From the NCBI RefSeq assembly GCF_013402915.1, contig NC_050726.1, positions 141,501-205,500 of the forward strand: 64,000 bases of DNA, in the 5' to 3' direction. This document shows positions 38,363 through 48,649 of the stretch, in pieces (positions within the stretch are counted from its first letter, which is position 1; each line of letters opens with the position of its first letter). The stretch is from Zygotorulaspora mrakii (taxonomy: Eukaryota > Ascomycota > Saccharomycetes > Saccharomycetales > Saccharomycetaceae). The position numbers were made by a program, and so were the translations under genes. The notes below the pieces were generated by a model. That model saw only the letters and a list, made by a program, of their open reading frames with translations, made no database searches and had not been told where the DNA came from.

Positions 38363-40768
38363 ATGTGGACCAGGGCTAGGCATTTAGAGCAGACCAAAAG
38401 CATGTTGCGAAGCTCGTTAGGGCTCCTGCGAACGTATGCAACCAGAACTGAACTATCGAAGATAAGAAACATTGGCATCATTGCGCACATTGATGCGGGC
38501 AAAACAACAACTACCGAAAGAATGCTGTACTACTCTGGCAAAATCAATAGAATTGGCAATGTGGACCAGGGCGATACTATAACCGACTTTTTGCCCCAGG
38601 AAAAGTCAAGAGGGATAACAATTCAAAGTGCAGCGATTTCATTTAAGTGGCAGAAGGAATTCAAGATAAATCTAATTGACACACCCGGCCATGCAGATTT
38701 TACCTTTGAAGTTATTCGAGCGCTGAAAGTTTTGGACGGATGCGTTACGATATTAGATGCTGTTGCCGGTGTCGAGGCACAAACGGAGAAAGTTTGGAGA
38801 CAATCGAAGACCTTACCTAAAATTTGCTTTATCAATAAGATGGACAGAATGGGCGCTGGATACAGCCGTACAGTGAAAGAGTTGATTGTCAAAATGAAAA
38901 CTCGTGTAGCTCTAATTAACGCTCCATTTTTCAAGCATGATCCTAAAACTCAAGAACAGATTTTTGAAGGAGTTATTGATGTAGTAAATATGAAAACCTT
39001 GAAATGGTCTCTTGAAGATCCCGACAAGATTGAAGTTTCAGATATCGAAAAGTCGAATGAACAAATTTTTGAACAATTGACGAGTTGTAGAGCTTCATTA
39101 ATTGAGACTCTAGGCGAATATGACGAGGAATTGGTGGAGCACTTTTTAGATGAGGCAGAAGGTGACTATTTGAAGATACCAGCCGCATTTCTTAAGGGCT
39201 CGATAAGAAAAGCAACATTGAATCGCTTTGTGACACCAATTTTATGTGGTGCATCTTTCAAAAATATAGGCGTTCAACCATTGCTGGATGCAATCGTGGA
39301 CTATCTACCATCACCTATTGAAGTCCCGTATCCTGAATTAAATGACTCAAATCTGCCTATCACAATTGATTCAAAAAATGGGGCGTTGATAAATAGAAAC
39401 AGAAATTTGTGTGTCTCATTGGCATTCAAAGTGATAACAGATCCCATACGAGGCATTATGGTATTCATACGAGTATACTCAGGAATACTGAATAGCGGAA
39501 GTACCGTCTTTAATTCCACAACAGGCGAAAAATTCAAAATTGGTAAACTGGTTCTCATGCATGCAGATGTACATGAAGAAGTGAATTCTCTGCACACTGG
39601 CGAGATCGGCGTGATGACGGGTTCATCAATTGCTCAAAGGATCTCTACAGGTGATACGGTCATCAGTCATTCTCTAAAAAAAGATGGATTAAAATCTCTA
39701 GATAGGAAAAAAGAACTTCCACTGAAGATAAACCCTATTACAGTGCCGCCTCCGGTTTTCAGTGTAACTATAGAGCCGAGAACATTGGGCAACAGATCTT
39801 CAATGGAAGATTCACTAAACACGTTAGTTACAGAAGACCCTAGTTTGCAGATTACTAAAGATGAAGAGACAGGTCAGACAATATTGAGTGGAATGGGAGA
39901 ACTACATCTGGAGATTGCTAAATACAAACTGATAAATGAACTACATGCAGCAGTTGAAATCGGTAAAGTGAGAGTTTCCAATAAAGAAACACTTATGGAA
40001 AGCACATCTTCTAATACCATATCAACTGATGCGGGCCTTAGATTTACTATATCCGTAATCCCTATTTCCGAACGACCACCATTGCCAAATGAAAATTGGA
40101 TCTCCTTAGGGAGTGATAATAATTATCTGATCATGGAACAGCATGAAATCTATGATCCGGTGAAAAATTGGAAGTTTCAAATGCCTTACGGGGCCTTAGT
40201 TAATGCTTTAACATCCAGTTCGATCGTGGCATTGTATAAAGGAGGAAAAGTAGCGGGATATCCGCTATACGACTGTGCTGTTAAAGTGCATGGAAATTGG
40301 GAATTGCCATTAGACATTCAGAATCCAACGGAGATTCTTTCATTATCGAGGAGTCTGGTGTTAAAGGTGCTCTCATCCTTGGAAGAGACCAATTTTGCTG
40401 TACTGGAACCGGTAATGAGCCTGGAGGTAATTGTGGCGCAAAAGGATATGGGCGCTGTACTTCAAGACTTGACGGGCGCCCGTGATGCCAATATTTTATC
40501 TATAGATGACGAACACGAATTGAACGGAAGTGCTACTGGTGATTCCAATATTGAGTTTTTAAGCGTAGCTCAGAACCAATTTCTACCTCCTGATATGACA
40601 ATGAAGATTGCTGAGCTTGGTAATGAAGGTGGACACATGAAGGTCATCAGAGCACGAGTGCCCTTGAAAAGCATGGTTGCATACACTAACAAATTCAGAA
40701 GCTTGACGCAGGGAAGAGGTTCTTTCCACATGGCTTATTACGGAATGGGAAAAGTTGGCAATGACTAA
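38363..40768 (+). CDS. MEF2: Mef2, mitochondrial elongation factor G2 (ribosome recycling GTPase)
   Basis: An 801-residue translational GTPase (S. cerevisiae 819 aa). Mef2 belongs to the EF-G2mt type, which recycles mitochondrial ribosomes rather than translocating them. The N-terminal ~30 residues are basic and hydroxylated, as in a mitochondrial presequence. GTPase motifs are AHIDAGKTTTTER (G1), RGITIQSA (G2), DTPGHADF (G3), NKMDRMG (G4) and the CGASFKN region (G5) within the first ~320 residues. EF-G domains II-V follow, ending LTQGRGSFHMAYYGMGKV. ATG at 38363 is consistent with a targeting peptide. Confidence 0.96.
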   Translation: MWTRARHLEQTKSMLRSSLGLLRTYATRTELSKIRNIGIIAHIDAGKTTTTERMLYYSGKINRIGNVDQGDTITDFLPQEKSRGITIQSAAISFKWQKEFKINLIDTPGHADFTFEVIRALKVLDGCVTILDAVAGVEAQTEKVWRQSKTLPKICFINKMDRMGAGYSRTVKELIVKMKTRVALINAPFFKHDPKTQEQIFEGVIDVVNMKTLKWSLEDPDKIEVSDIEKSNEQIFEQLTSCRASLIETLGEYDEELVEHFLDEAEGDYLKIPAAFLKGSIRKATLNRFVTPILCGASFKNIGVQPLLDAIVDYLPSPIEVPYPELNDSNLPITIDSKNGALINRNRNLCVSLAFKVITDPIRGIMVFIRVYSGILNSGSTVFNSTTGEKFKIGKLVLMHADVHEEVNSLHTGEIGVMTGSSIAQRISTGDTVISHSLKKDGLKSLDRKKELPLKINPITVPPPVFSVTIEPRTLGNRSSMEDSLNTLVTEDPSLQITKDEETGQTILSGMGELHLEIAKYKLINELHAAVEIGKVRVSNKETLMESTSSNTISTDAGLRFTISVIPISERPPLPNENWISLGSDNNYLIMEQHEIYDPVKNWKFQMPYGALVNALTSSSIVALYKGGKVAGYPLYDCAVKVHGNWELPLDIQNPTEILSLSRSLVLKVLSSLEETNFAVLEPVMSLEVIVAQKDMGAVLQDLTGARDANILSIDDEHELNGSATGDSNIEFLSVAQNQFLPPDMTMKIAELGNEGGHMKVIRARVPLKSMVAYTNKFRSLTQGRGSFHMAYYGMGKVGND

Positions 40769-41541
40769 CTTGAATCCATTCTCAACAACAACTAGGTATT
40801 TTTTTCTACTGGACTTTAGCATATAGAAAATTTTGAAATCCGACTATGTTACTTGTAAATATGCTATATACAATCTGTACATAAAATGGTTGAAATATAA
40901 ATTAATTATAGAGATACTGATTGATATTATGATATGAATTAGAGATATGAAATAGACAGCCTAAGAGGATCAAATATGAAACTTCAGTAGTGACATTGCA
41001 AAAGCATTAAAGTCACATGAAGCCCTAACAGAATATCGATTGACACTGGAAAGATATCGGATGATAATCTACCGCGATACGTTTACGATTCAGGAATCTG
41101 ACTACGAAGGAGTCTATGGAATGAAGACGAAATAACTGTTGTACTGTGAATTCTATGGGACTAGAAATGGTGTGATGACGATGAAAATTCTTCACTCGTC
41201 GTCCTCTCTTATGGTTCAATAGGTGCAAAATGTTAGGTATAAATACTGACATATTTTCCAGATATTAATCCAAGTTCAAATAGTTTTATCTCAATTCATG
41301 ATATAGAAAATCAAGGACTTATATATCTCTATAATTGAATATCATAGTATCATCATCAATGTCAAACCAAGTTACTATCGACACCGCCGAAGAAAACATT
41401 CTTTCCAAATAACTATCAACAACTCCGAAGAGAGCTTTCTTTCGAAATATTTTTATTGTGCTACTGAAAATAGCTATCCTACGTTCACAATATCGCCATC
41501 TCATGTGCCTTGATCACAGCTACACACCAACAAAAATCTTG
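40769..41541. other. MEF2-tRNA interval, possible solo LTR inside
   Basis: About 770 bp, AT-rich and with no supported gene. It includes the candidate LTR described separately. Confidence 0.5.
41137..41421. mobile_element. Possible degenerate solo LTR upstream of tRNA-Arg
   Basis: A 285-bp segment begins TGTTG and ends CAACA, the terminal inverted repeat of Ty-type LTRs, has a TATAAATA box internally, and ends about 120 bp upstream of a tRNA gene, the usual landing zone. However, the five bases on each side (ATAAC and ACTCC) do not form a target-site duplication and no internal element is attached. It may be chance. Confidence 0.22.
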
Positions 41542-41614
41542 TTCCTCGTGGCCCAATGGTCACGGCGTCTGGCTACGAACCAGAAGATTCCAGGTTCGAG
41601 TCCTGGCGGGGAAG
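41542..41614 (+). tRNA. tR(ACG): tRNA-Arg (anticodon ACG)
   Basis: 73 bases fold as a complete tRNA without an intron. The acceptor stem TTCCTCG pairs with CGGGGAA (one T-G pair), and the discriminator base is G. The anticodon stem TCTGG/CCAGA closes the loop CTACGAA with anticodon ACG (read ICG after deamination), decoding CGU, CGC and CGA. The T arm CCAGGTTCGAGTCCTGG supplies the B box GGTTCGAGTCC. The sequence matches the S. cerevisiae arginine-ACG tRNA almost base for base. A T-run follows directly. Confidence 0.98.
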
Positions 41615-41615
41615 G

Positions 41616-41638
41616 TTTATTTTTTATTTTATTTTTTT
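41616..41638 (+). terminator. RNA polymerase III terminator of tRNA-Arg
   Basis: Three T runs (TTT, TTTTTT, then TTTT and TTTTTTT) start within a few bases of the tRNA 3' end on the coding strand, more than enough for Pol III termination. Confidence 0.85.
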
Positions 41639-41739
41639 AATTTGGCAATAATAAAGTTTTCCTCTCACAACTTCACATATGATGCCATACATATTAGATA
41701 TCATTATTGTATTCTATTTGATATATTTCGATATTCTTT

Positions 41740-43752
41740 CTATCTATAAGTGAAGAGCACATTGTTGGTGATATAATCACCAATTTCTTGCCCTAGAAAC
41801 ATTGAAACTTCGTTCCTAGAGTCATCTAAATGAGTTATCCTATCACACATTTCCAGCAAATCGTAATTTATTGTCTTGGAAATTTTGGAATCATGCTTGT
41901 AATCGGGATGACTTAATATATAATCCCGAAAAAATCTGGCGGTACTTGGTAACTTTCCACTTGCTCTATCTGATATTAATTTCAGGTAGTGAAATAACCT
42001 TACATGGTCGCTTGAATTTTTTAGTTCTTCCCATGTTTTCGAAATAAACCTTTTATGGCGTAAAATTGGAATGATAAAAGTTGAAAAAATACCGTTCTTT
42101 TCATCATGAAAGATTTCATTTATCGAATATTCTTTAGCAGTACAATCATCACTTCCGTCAAAGCGGTCTTTCCAGAAGAACTTTGCCTCCAAAACAGCAT
42201 CCCTGTGATGAGCCCTATCCATATTTTCCCAAACATGAGACATAGGGATATAACAATTTACCCTTTCTGAAAATGTCAGGAAAAATTCAGCTAATAGATA
42301 TAAAAATGCAGAATATGCCGCATTTTCAAAATCGGTTAATTGAATTTCCAAAGGTCTAAATTCAACTCTCCAGCCAGGAACCTTCTTATTTTCTGGGGTA
42401 GCATCCTGGGTAGGTGGTTTAAATCTTAAAGTTTGCCAGTTCGTACTCTGTATGTTTTCGAAATGATTAGTAGAAGTTTGATTGTCTTGCTGCAAATCTT
42501 CCTCAAAGATGACTAATGGATCTCTCACATACAAGTGGGCGAAATGTTTGGCTAGGTCGAAGTCCAGGGGTGCGATGTGGTTCTCCATTAATCTATTCAT
42601 CACTCGATCATTGATTGGAACTTCGGTATCGTTATAGCTTCTTTTAAAAAATTTATTCCCACCGAGATATAAATCGACAGTGCTGTACCTTGACTTCGGA
42701 ATTCTCTTACTTGAACTCTGTGCCTCTTCTGAAATTCCACCGAATCCGTTTTTGTTTGATTTTGGTAATAACGGAGGCACACCACGCTCTTGTGGAGTCC
42801 TGTCATCAACTGCTCCGGATATAACGTTCCAACGGACGTCCTGATCAGCTAACCAACCTTTAAACGCTGGTGCCGCGGCTGATGCTGCCAACATAATAGG
42901 TGCAAAATTTACGAAAGCATCGTATAAATACCGTGCCATTTCAATATTAGGAGCCTGAAAGGTCGCTTGCAAACAACTACATCCCATTCCGAAACCCATT
43001 GCATCTAAGTATATGAATCCTGGCTTTGAAGCAAGTGCCGATTCTTGATCTTCCGGCGAAAAACAATCCCGTTCATAGATCGAATCGTCCACTTTCGGGG
43101 TATTATGGTCTTTATACATTGGAACATTGATGCAGACTTTCTCGCCTCGCCTCGTTCTGATATTTCTAGTCAAAGTTGGAAAACGAATATGTCTGTTTAT
43201 GACCTCGTCGGGCAGAAAAAGAGATCTTGAAGCCGAATTTTTATGATTCCACATATTTGGGACATTGATAAATTCATCGCATCCCATTCTAGGGAATACG
43301 GATAATGTTAGAAAGCCAAATCTTGCTTTCGATTTTTGCTCAGTTATCTCGGAAAGCTTTTTCTCAGCAACAAATCTTCTCTTGTTCATATTATATTCAA
43401 CATAATTTCCAGCATATCCTTCATATGGCTTCAGCGGTGTGGCCTCCAACATGAATCTCCCATATTCAGGATGGAAATGGACATCGTTGGCATTGCAAAC
43501 GGGCAAATCATCAGTATTCAATATTTTTAAAATACAATCATCGTTCACATCTAACATTGCATTCTTTTCGCTATCATCGTACTCTATCATCATGTACTCA
43601 ATTTCATCGCCCCAAAACAATGTATCGTTATCCCTCTTCGAGGCTGCCTTGAAAACTGCCAGCAACTGCTCGATACCCTCAGTCTTCAGTCGGTCATTAT
43701 AACTTCTAGATTCGTGCCACGATAGAGCGGTGCCTAGTGCCAGAAGACCCAT
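41740..43752 (-). CDS. GSH1: Gsh1, glutamate-cysteine ligase
   Basis: A 670-residue enzyme (S. cerevisiae 678 aa) that joins glutamate and cysteine with ATP, the rate-limiting step of glutathione synthesis in the cytosol. The start MGLLALGTALSW at 43752 is the conserved eukaryotic GCL N-terminus. Substrate and metal-site regions are visible: FWGDEIEYM near residue 46, FHPEYGRFMLEATP near 95, MGFGMGCSCLQATFQ near 253 and WRVEFRPLEIQ near 464. The promoter holds adjacent Met31/32-, Cbf1- and Yap1-type sites. In S. cerevisiae GSH1 responds to Yap1 and Met4. Confidence 0.97.
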   Translation of the reverse strand: MGLLALGTALSWHESRSYNDRLKTEGIEQLLAVFKAASKRDNDTLFWGDEIEYMMIEYDDSEKNAMLDVNDDCILKILNTDDLPVCNANDVHFHPEYGRFMLEATPLKPYEGYAGNYVEYNMNKRRFVAEKKLSEITEQKSKARFGFLTLSVFPRMGCDEFINVPNMWNHKNSASRSLFLPDEVINRHIRFPTLTRNIRTRRGEKVCINVPMYKDHNTPKVDDSIYERDCFSPEDQESALASKPGFIYLDAMGFGMGCSCLQATFQAPNIEMARYLYDAFVNFAPIMLAASAAAPAFKGWLADQDVRWNVISGAVDDRTPQERGVPPLLPKSNKNGFGGISEEAQSSSKRIPKSRYSTVDLYLGGNKFFKRSYNDTEVPINDRVMNRLMENHIAPLDFDLAKHFAHLYVRDPLVIFEEDLQQDNQTSTNHFENIQSTNWQTLRFKPPTQDATPENKKVPGWRVEFRPLEIQLTDFENAAYSAFLYLLAEFFLTFSERVNCYIPMSHVWENMDRAHHRDAVLEAKFFWKDRFDGSDDCTAKEYSINEIFHDEKNGIFSTFIIPILRHKRFISKTWEELKNSSDHVRLFHYLKLISDRASGKLPSTARFFRDYILSHPDYKHDSKISKTINYDLLEMCDRITHLDDSRNEVSMFLGQEIGDYITNNVLFTYR

Positions 43753-45946
43753 GCTTGATGGGAAAATACCAAATTACCAGATTACGTACGCAATGGATCC
43801 CCTGTTAGACAAGAGTTCGCGTATATCCACAATCGTCAGTTAGAGGTAGGGAGGGGCAAGTCAAATTATCTACTTCAGATATCTTTTTAACCGATGTCTT
43901 GATACCGTCCGTGCTAGAAAGCTAAAAATTATGTTTCCAATACCAAGGTAACTTCCTTTTTACCACAGTTTTATCCACACGTGATGAAAATTACTAAGCA
44001 TACATATGCTATTATCATATGTTCCTCAAAGAGCAACCATGCAATGGATTCTGATCAGAGAATGTCCCAGAAGCACTCTGCGAGAAGTGGTAACTCGATG
44101 TTTCGTTGCTAGCGAAGTCCTGTGGTGTTATCGCAACTCGTTCATTAGGAAAGTGCAATGGGAATAATCAACAAGTATCCTCGTCACAAATACTCAGGTT
44201 CCAAACGAGACTACTCACACAATTGAGAGAGGTAAGATTAGTGAGGACATTAGTTTGGTTGTTTAAACAAAACGATTAATGCAATATGAGGTGGACTATC
44301 TGCGGATGGGTTTTGCAGTTGCCTTGCCAAACACAACGACCAAAAACCGTTATTTGTTGCATACTGAACGCTTTTCCATTGTCTGCGGGGTTGTTCCGGA
44401 GGCATCTTAACACTTGCAGCTCGATAGAGGAGCCCTGTCGGTTGGCAATTTATCCTGTTGTTCACGATATCACAAAAGACCTTGCGACGTAACTTTTAGT
44501 AAGATCCGTTATTGTAATTTTCCCTTTCTGTACTTTGATGACTTCAGCAATGGTTCTGTCGTTTTGAAGTTCATTCTAGCATTTTAAGGGCCCATCTCTT
44601 TTGTGTGCCAACTCTTGCGCAGTAGTTCTCTTCTGTCATCTTTCAATCAACTAACAGTCACACATGCCATACATAGGCCGTGCACCTCCAGTGATCAAGT
44701 CACAAAAATCTGACAAACTCTTGATAGTGGGTTAGCGGATGTGAATTCAAAACGTATCTCACTCAACTTTGATTGCAGCGCATTTGGGAGCAACAGATTC
44801 TTGCAAGTCTTTTCTTGAATAGCTAAGAAGCCTATTTATCATTGAACAATAAAGCTTTTCGTTGGAGTTCGACATTGATCGTTAAATCACAATATGAATC
44901 CCCTTTGTTGCAGCTGCCGATCGTCTGTAAACTGTTCAATCTTGATAACCTCTGATTCAAGTAAAAACAGTGAGAACGCCCCGTCCTGGGCGGCTAAAAA
45001 ATAACACGATCTGCACTAAATCTATCACTTTCAGCAGAAAGCAGCCATATTGCAATATGAAGAAGTTCTTTAGAGTTCCCAATCGTCCCAAAAAGCTTGC
45101 TTTGTTGATCAGAACTTGAGAAATGTCGTTATCCAGATGATTCCAACTTGTTTCTAGCTCATTTCGTACCAACCTACTACTTATGTATGCAACAAACTAG
45201 AGCTGGGCTAGAATCCCAAAGGGCGGGGACTAAGAGACAAACTAGGAGCTTTAATGCCACAGGAATAACATATAAAATGTTTGTGAGGAACTGTGGGAAT
45301 GATTGTCTAATACAAACACTTTGGGTATAGGGAGTAGCGAGAATAAGGATATCTCCTATTCGTGGAAAGGTCTTCCAACAAGAAAAAGAGGTAATCTTGT
45401 CTACAGGCTACTCCTATAAAAGAAACGGATAGATGGTGTTACCAATGTAGTTGCTAATAAATTCACATGAAGAAAAAAATTCAAGTGACAGCAAGTGTTC
45501 GACTCTTCGTAGTACTATGGCAAAACAACCAATGGTTAAAGAAGCTCATGGTATGAACTACTTTTATCGACTGCAGATAAAGGTCATAGAAACGACTCTG
45601 GCTTCAAGAGCTAACCAGTTTTGAGGTTCGATATTTTATAGGGGCCAAAATGCACAAATGAACACAATGCCCAAGGGGTGCTATAAATCTTTAGAGGAAT
45701 CAAGCTGCCTCCTAACTCTTTCGATTTCTAGAGAGTTAGGCTTCATCTTAAGTCGATATGCGTTTTAATATAGTTGTATTTGCCTGGTTCACTTTGATTT
45801 TTCTTCATCATTTTTCTGTTTTCGCTTTTTTTGTTTTTTTCCCTTAAAACGATTTGAATAATGGCTGAGACCCAAAGAGAGATTAGGTATTGAATGACTT
45901 CGACAGGGTCCATTCAAGCCTTGCTGCATCGAGGTAGCACCTAGGT
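43753..45946. other. 2.2-kb gene-poor interval (site of LSB6 in S. cerevisiae)
   Basis: No ORF here has a believable start, length or similarity. The left end is the GSH1 promoter and the right end the BCH2/CHS6 promoter. In S. cerevisiae LSB6 (YJL100W, a type II phosphatidylinositol 4-kinase) lies exactly here between GSH1 and CHS6; I found no recognisable kinase fragment in any frame. A 12-bp palindrome TTGTTTAAACAA (44259-44270) and a 14-bp palindrome CATATTGCAATATG (45046-45059) are present. No tRNA or LTR was recognised. Confidence 0.55.
43963..43997. promoter_or_regulatory. Met31/32-Cbf1-Yap1 site module upstream of GSH1
   Basis: Three sites in 35 bp, about 210-245 bp upstream of the GSH1 ATG: CCACAGTTT at 43963-43971 (reverse complement of the Met31/32 site AAACTGTGG), CACGTGA at 43978-43984 (Cbf1 E-box TCACGTG on the other strand) and TTACTAA at 43991-43997 (Yap1 response element). 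This fits control by the Met4 sulfur regulon and by oxidative stress. Confidence 0.7.
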
Positions 45947-48229
45947 ATGAACTTCTTGTGGAAGGCAAAGACAACAGCAGTCTCTGAGTCAGGCTCGTTA
46001 AGCCACAGACACAATGCGTCAGGGTTTTTCTCTGAAGACGATATACTGAAGTCCCAGCAAACTTCTAAACCAAAAAATGGGCCCTATAATTTGAAGGAGT
46101 TTCCACGGATATTAGAGAAAAATTTTGGAGAATGCTTGGGAAATAGGACAAAGATATTAAGCTCATGGGCTTCTGATGAAAAACTAGGCCTTGGCCCACC
46201 AGACATGATCCATTTCACTTTGTTTGATAAGTTTCATCAAGAAGAGATTGGCGAGTATTTTTATATTACCGGGGTCGACCTCTCAAGTGAGTCTATGCCA
46301 ATTGCATTATTAAATATGCTCAAAGTACACATGGAACCATCACAAAGATCGACAGATGGAAAAATTGCAACTTACTGCTGCCTCAATATCTTTAGACAGC
46401 TGGACATACGAATTCGTTTCGAATCTGATAAAAATTATCAAGTCAGCGCCTTAGATTGTCGCCCTGGAAAAAGTAAGGTGCAATTAAGTAATGAGATTTG
46501 GGAGGAGACCTTTGTAAGTTCCTGTTTGAGAAGCTTAATATTTAATATTGATCCAGTCAGAAAACTAGCCGGCCTTGTTGAGTATCCATTGGCAATCTCC
46601 AACGGTGAAATCAGCAATTGTAAAAGGATGATAAGAGCGTTGTGTAAATTTGTTCCTCGAGTATTGGAATGTGGATGGGACTCTTCCAGAAGCGTCCAAG
46701 CGACGCTTATACATAACTACTTGACCGAAGCACTTTTAATATTTCTCTCCATAGCGCCTGGTCTAGTAGATTATGCAATCAGTACACTCAGAGGTTTTGC
46801 CGAAGAAGATCCTGATCATGGTTTATATTATAGTATTGTTATGATAGCTATAATGGATCAAGAAGCGGAAAAAGACGTCGAAATGATTGGGTTAATAAAT
46901 AATTTATTGGATCCATTGATGTCCAGGTTGGATGAGGCACGTCCCAGAGACCCTGACTCCTTGCAGCTTGTAAATTGCATTTCGGATCTGCTGAATTTAC
47001 AAGCAAAATTCCTAATAAGAAACGAGGATTATGATCTAGCATTATCAGTCGCCAAAATGTCCACCGAATTAGCATCTGATTCTTTTGATTCATGGTTCTT
47101 TTTGGCTAAATGTTATATGCAATTGGGCTACTACGATAATGCACTAATATCAATTAATTGCATGCCCCATTTACCAGATTGGGATAAGTGCACACAGGCT
47201 GCAGTTCAATGCACATCACTTTTTGACTATTATAAAAGACCTCTAGGAGATGCGGTGCCAAGATGTGGCCTAACATCTATTGAGCTTAACAATTTAAATA
47301 GTTCCATGAAAAATTTGAAAGATCATGAGCTCAAACAGCTTATCTATGGGAGAATTGTAATGCCTGTTGAAACCAAAAGAGGCTGTATTAAAGAAATTTG
47401 GGAGAACGCATGTGCCTCACTAGGACCAATCTACGGCCCTCATTCTAAAAACTTAGTTAACTTTGTTTCCCCACAGGAGGTTCAATCAATGACAGATTTG
47501 AAGCTCCTAGCAAGGAATACAATATCCAAACAAATAAACTGGTTTCATGAGCGTGTCTATGAACTTCTCGTACAGATAACCTCAACAATCGGGTGGAATG
47601 GGTTATTGCACCTTAGATCCAAAATCTTCATTATGGAAAAAGAATATATTGGTGATTCTCAGTTAGATATTCGGGCTAATGAAAGGATGCCAAGAGGCCT
47701 AAAGGAAAAGCGACTTTGTGAACGATGGCTCGATCAGTTATTTTTGGATCTATATGAGGATCTGCGCATCAGTTCATCTTCCCAGGAGCACAGGGGCGTC
47801 AAGTATAATGGACTTGAATGGGAGCTTTTAGGACTGATTTTATTAAGAACATGGAAGTGGCAGGACGCAGTAGCGTGCCTCAGAACAAGTATTATGGCCA
47901 GATTCGATATAGTCAGTTGCAAAAAATTGCTGGAACTTTTTATGAGAGCTGACTCTCATCACACCAATGTGCTGGATATAGATGTAGTACTTGAGCTTCT
48001 AGTGCAAAAGATCTCATACGAGGCCAGGTTTTATGACGGATTTCAGGTCGCGAATTTACAAGTACTTTACAAGATAAGCCAATCCTTAGATATAGAAGTT
48101 ATACGTAACCGTGTCACAGCGCTTCCCTTTGCTGAGAGAGGCATAGTGGTCATGGTTGAAACTTTCCTCGAATGGATCAAAGAAATGACCGTTCAAAAAT
48201 CAAGTACCGCTGTCCCAGCAAGTATGTAG
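45947..48229 (+). CDS. BCH2: Exomer ChAP subunit, Bch2/Chs6 ortholog
   Basis: A 760-residue protein (S. cerevisiae Bch2 765 aa, Chs6 746 aa). The ChAPs family assembles with Chs5 into exomer at the trans-Golgi network and selects cargo such as chitin synthase Chs3 and Fus1 for the plasma membrane. The short N-terminal stretch MNFLWKAK matches the membrane-proximal N-terminus of the family (MSFLW in Bch2). TPR-like helical repeats occupy the middle (YDLALSVAKMSTEL onward), and the block YNGLEWELLGLILLR with VACLRTSI-type repeats is strongly conserved. Chs6 and Bch2 are ohnologs; this is the single pre-duplication gene, and the symbol choice between them is arbitrary. Confidence 0.93.
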   Translation: MNFLWKAKTTAVSESGSLSHRHNASGFFSEDDILKSQQTSKPKNGPYNLKEFPRILEKNFGECLGNRTKILSSWASDEKLGLGPPDMIHFTLFDKFHQEEIGEYFYITGVDLSSESMPIALLNMLKVHMEPSQRSTDGKIATYCCLNIFRQLDIRIRFESDKNYQVSALDCRPGKSKVQLSNEIWEETFVSSCLRSLIFNIDPVRKLAGLVEYPLAISNGEISNCKRMIRALCKFVPRVLECGWDSSRSVQATLIHNYLTEALLIFLSIAPGLVDYAISTLRGFAEEDPDHGLYYSIVMIAIMDQEAEKDVEMIGLINNLLDPLMSRLDEARPRDPDSLQLVNCISDLLNLQAKFLIRNEDYDLALSVAKMSTELASDSFDSWFFLAKCYMQLGYYDNALISINCMPHLPDWDKCTQAAVQCTSLFDYYKRPLGDAVPRCGLTSIELNNLNSSMKNLKDHELKQLIYGRIVMPVETKRGCIKEIWENACASLGPIYGPHSKNLVNFVSPQEVQSMTDLKLLARNTISKQINWFHERVYELLVQITSTIGWNGLLHLRSKIFIMEKEYIGDSQLDIRANERMPRGLKEKRLCERWLDQLFLDLYEDLRISSSSQEHRGVKYNGLEWELLGLILLRTWKWQDAVACLRTSIMARFDIVSCKKLLELFMRADSHHTNVLDIDVVLELLVQKISYEARFYDGFQVANLQVLYKISQSLDIEVIRNRVTALPFAERGIVVMVETFLEWIKEMTVQKSSTAVPASM

Positions 48230-48649
48230 TATATAACCCTGTCATTATAACATGATATGCAATTAATTTTGTTACCCGACATGTTGAAAATTTTTTTACC
48301 CTCTGCACTACGCTCTACGCAGGGTAAGCAAGGGAAGCAGAAATAGCATCGACTAAAATAGAGAAGAAAGTACGGTCGAAGCGTATGAATGCAGATACAC
48401 TCTAATGTAGGTAGGGAACGTTTGGAGGCCCAATTTGCATTTTTGAGACAGAAGGTAGCTGGGAATAGGAGTTTGTATTCCACGTAAGAGCTGTCGTCAA
48501 GAGAACAGAAAATTAGTTTTCTGAAAAGTAAAGCAAAGCAAAGTCTCATTCTGGTTTATTTCTGGGAGAAAAAACAACGGTATTGTGCGTCTACTTCGTG
48601 AGAGGAAGTTGATAGTAATAAATCAACTGATATCAGAGAAGAAATCTCA
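48230..48649. other. BCH2-SAP190 intergenic region, nothing recognised
   Basis: 420 bp between same-strand genes. It contains a poly(dT) run near 48290-48298 and purine-rich stretches. No gene seen. Confidence 0.5.
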
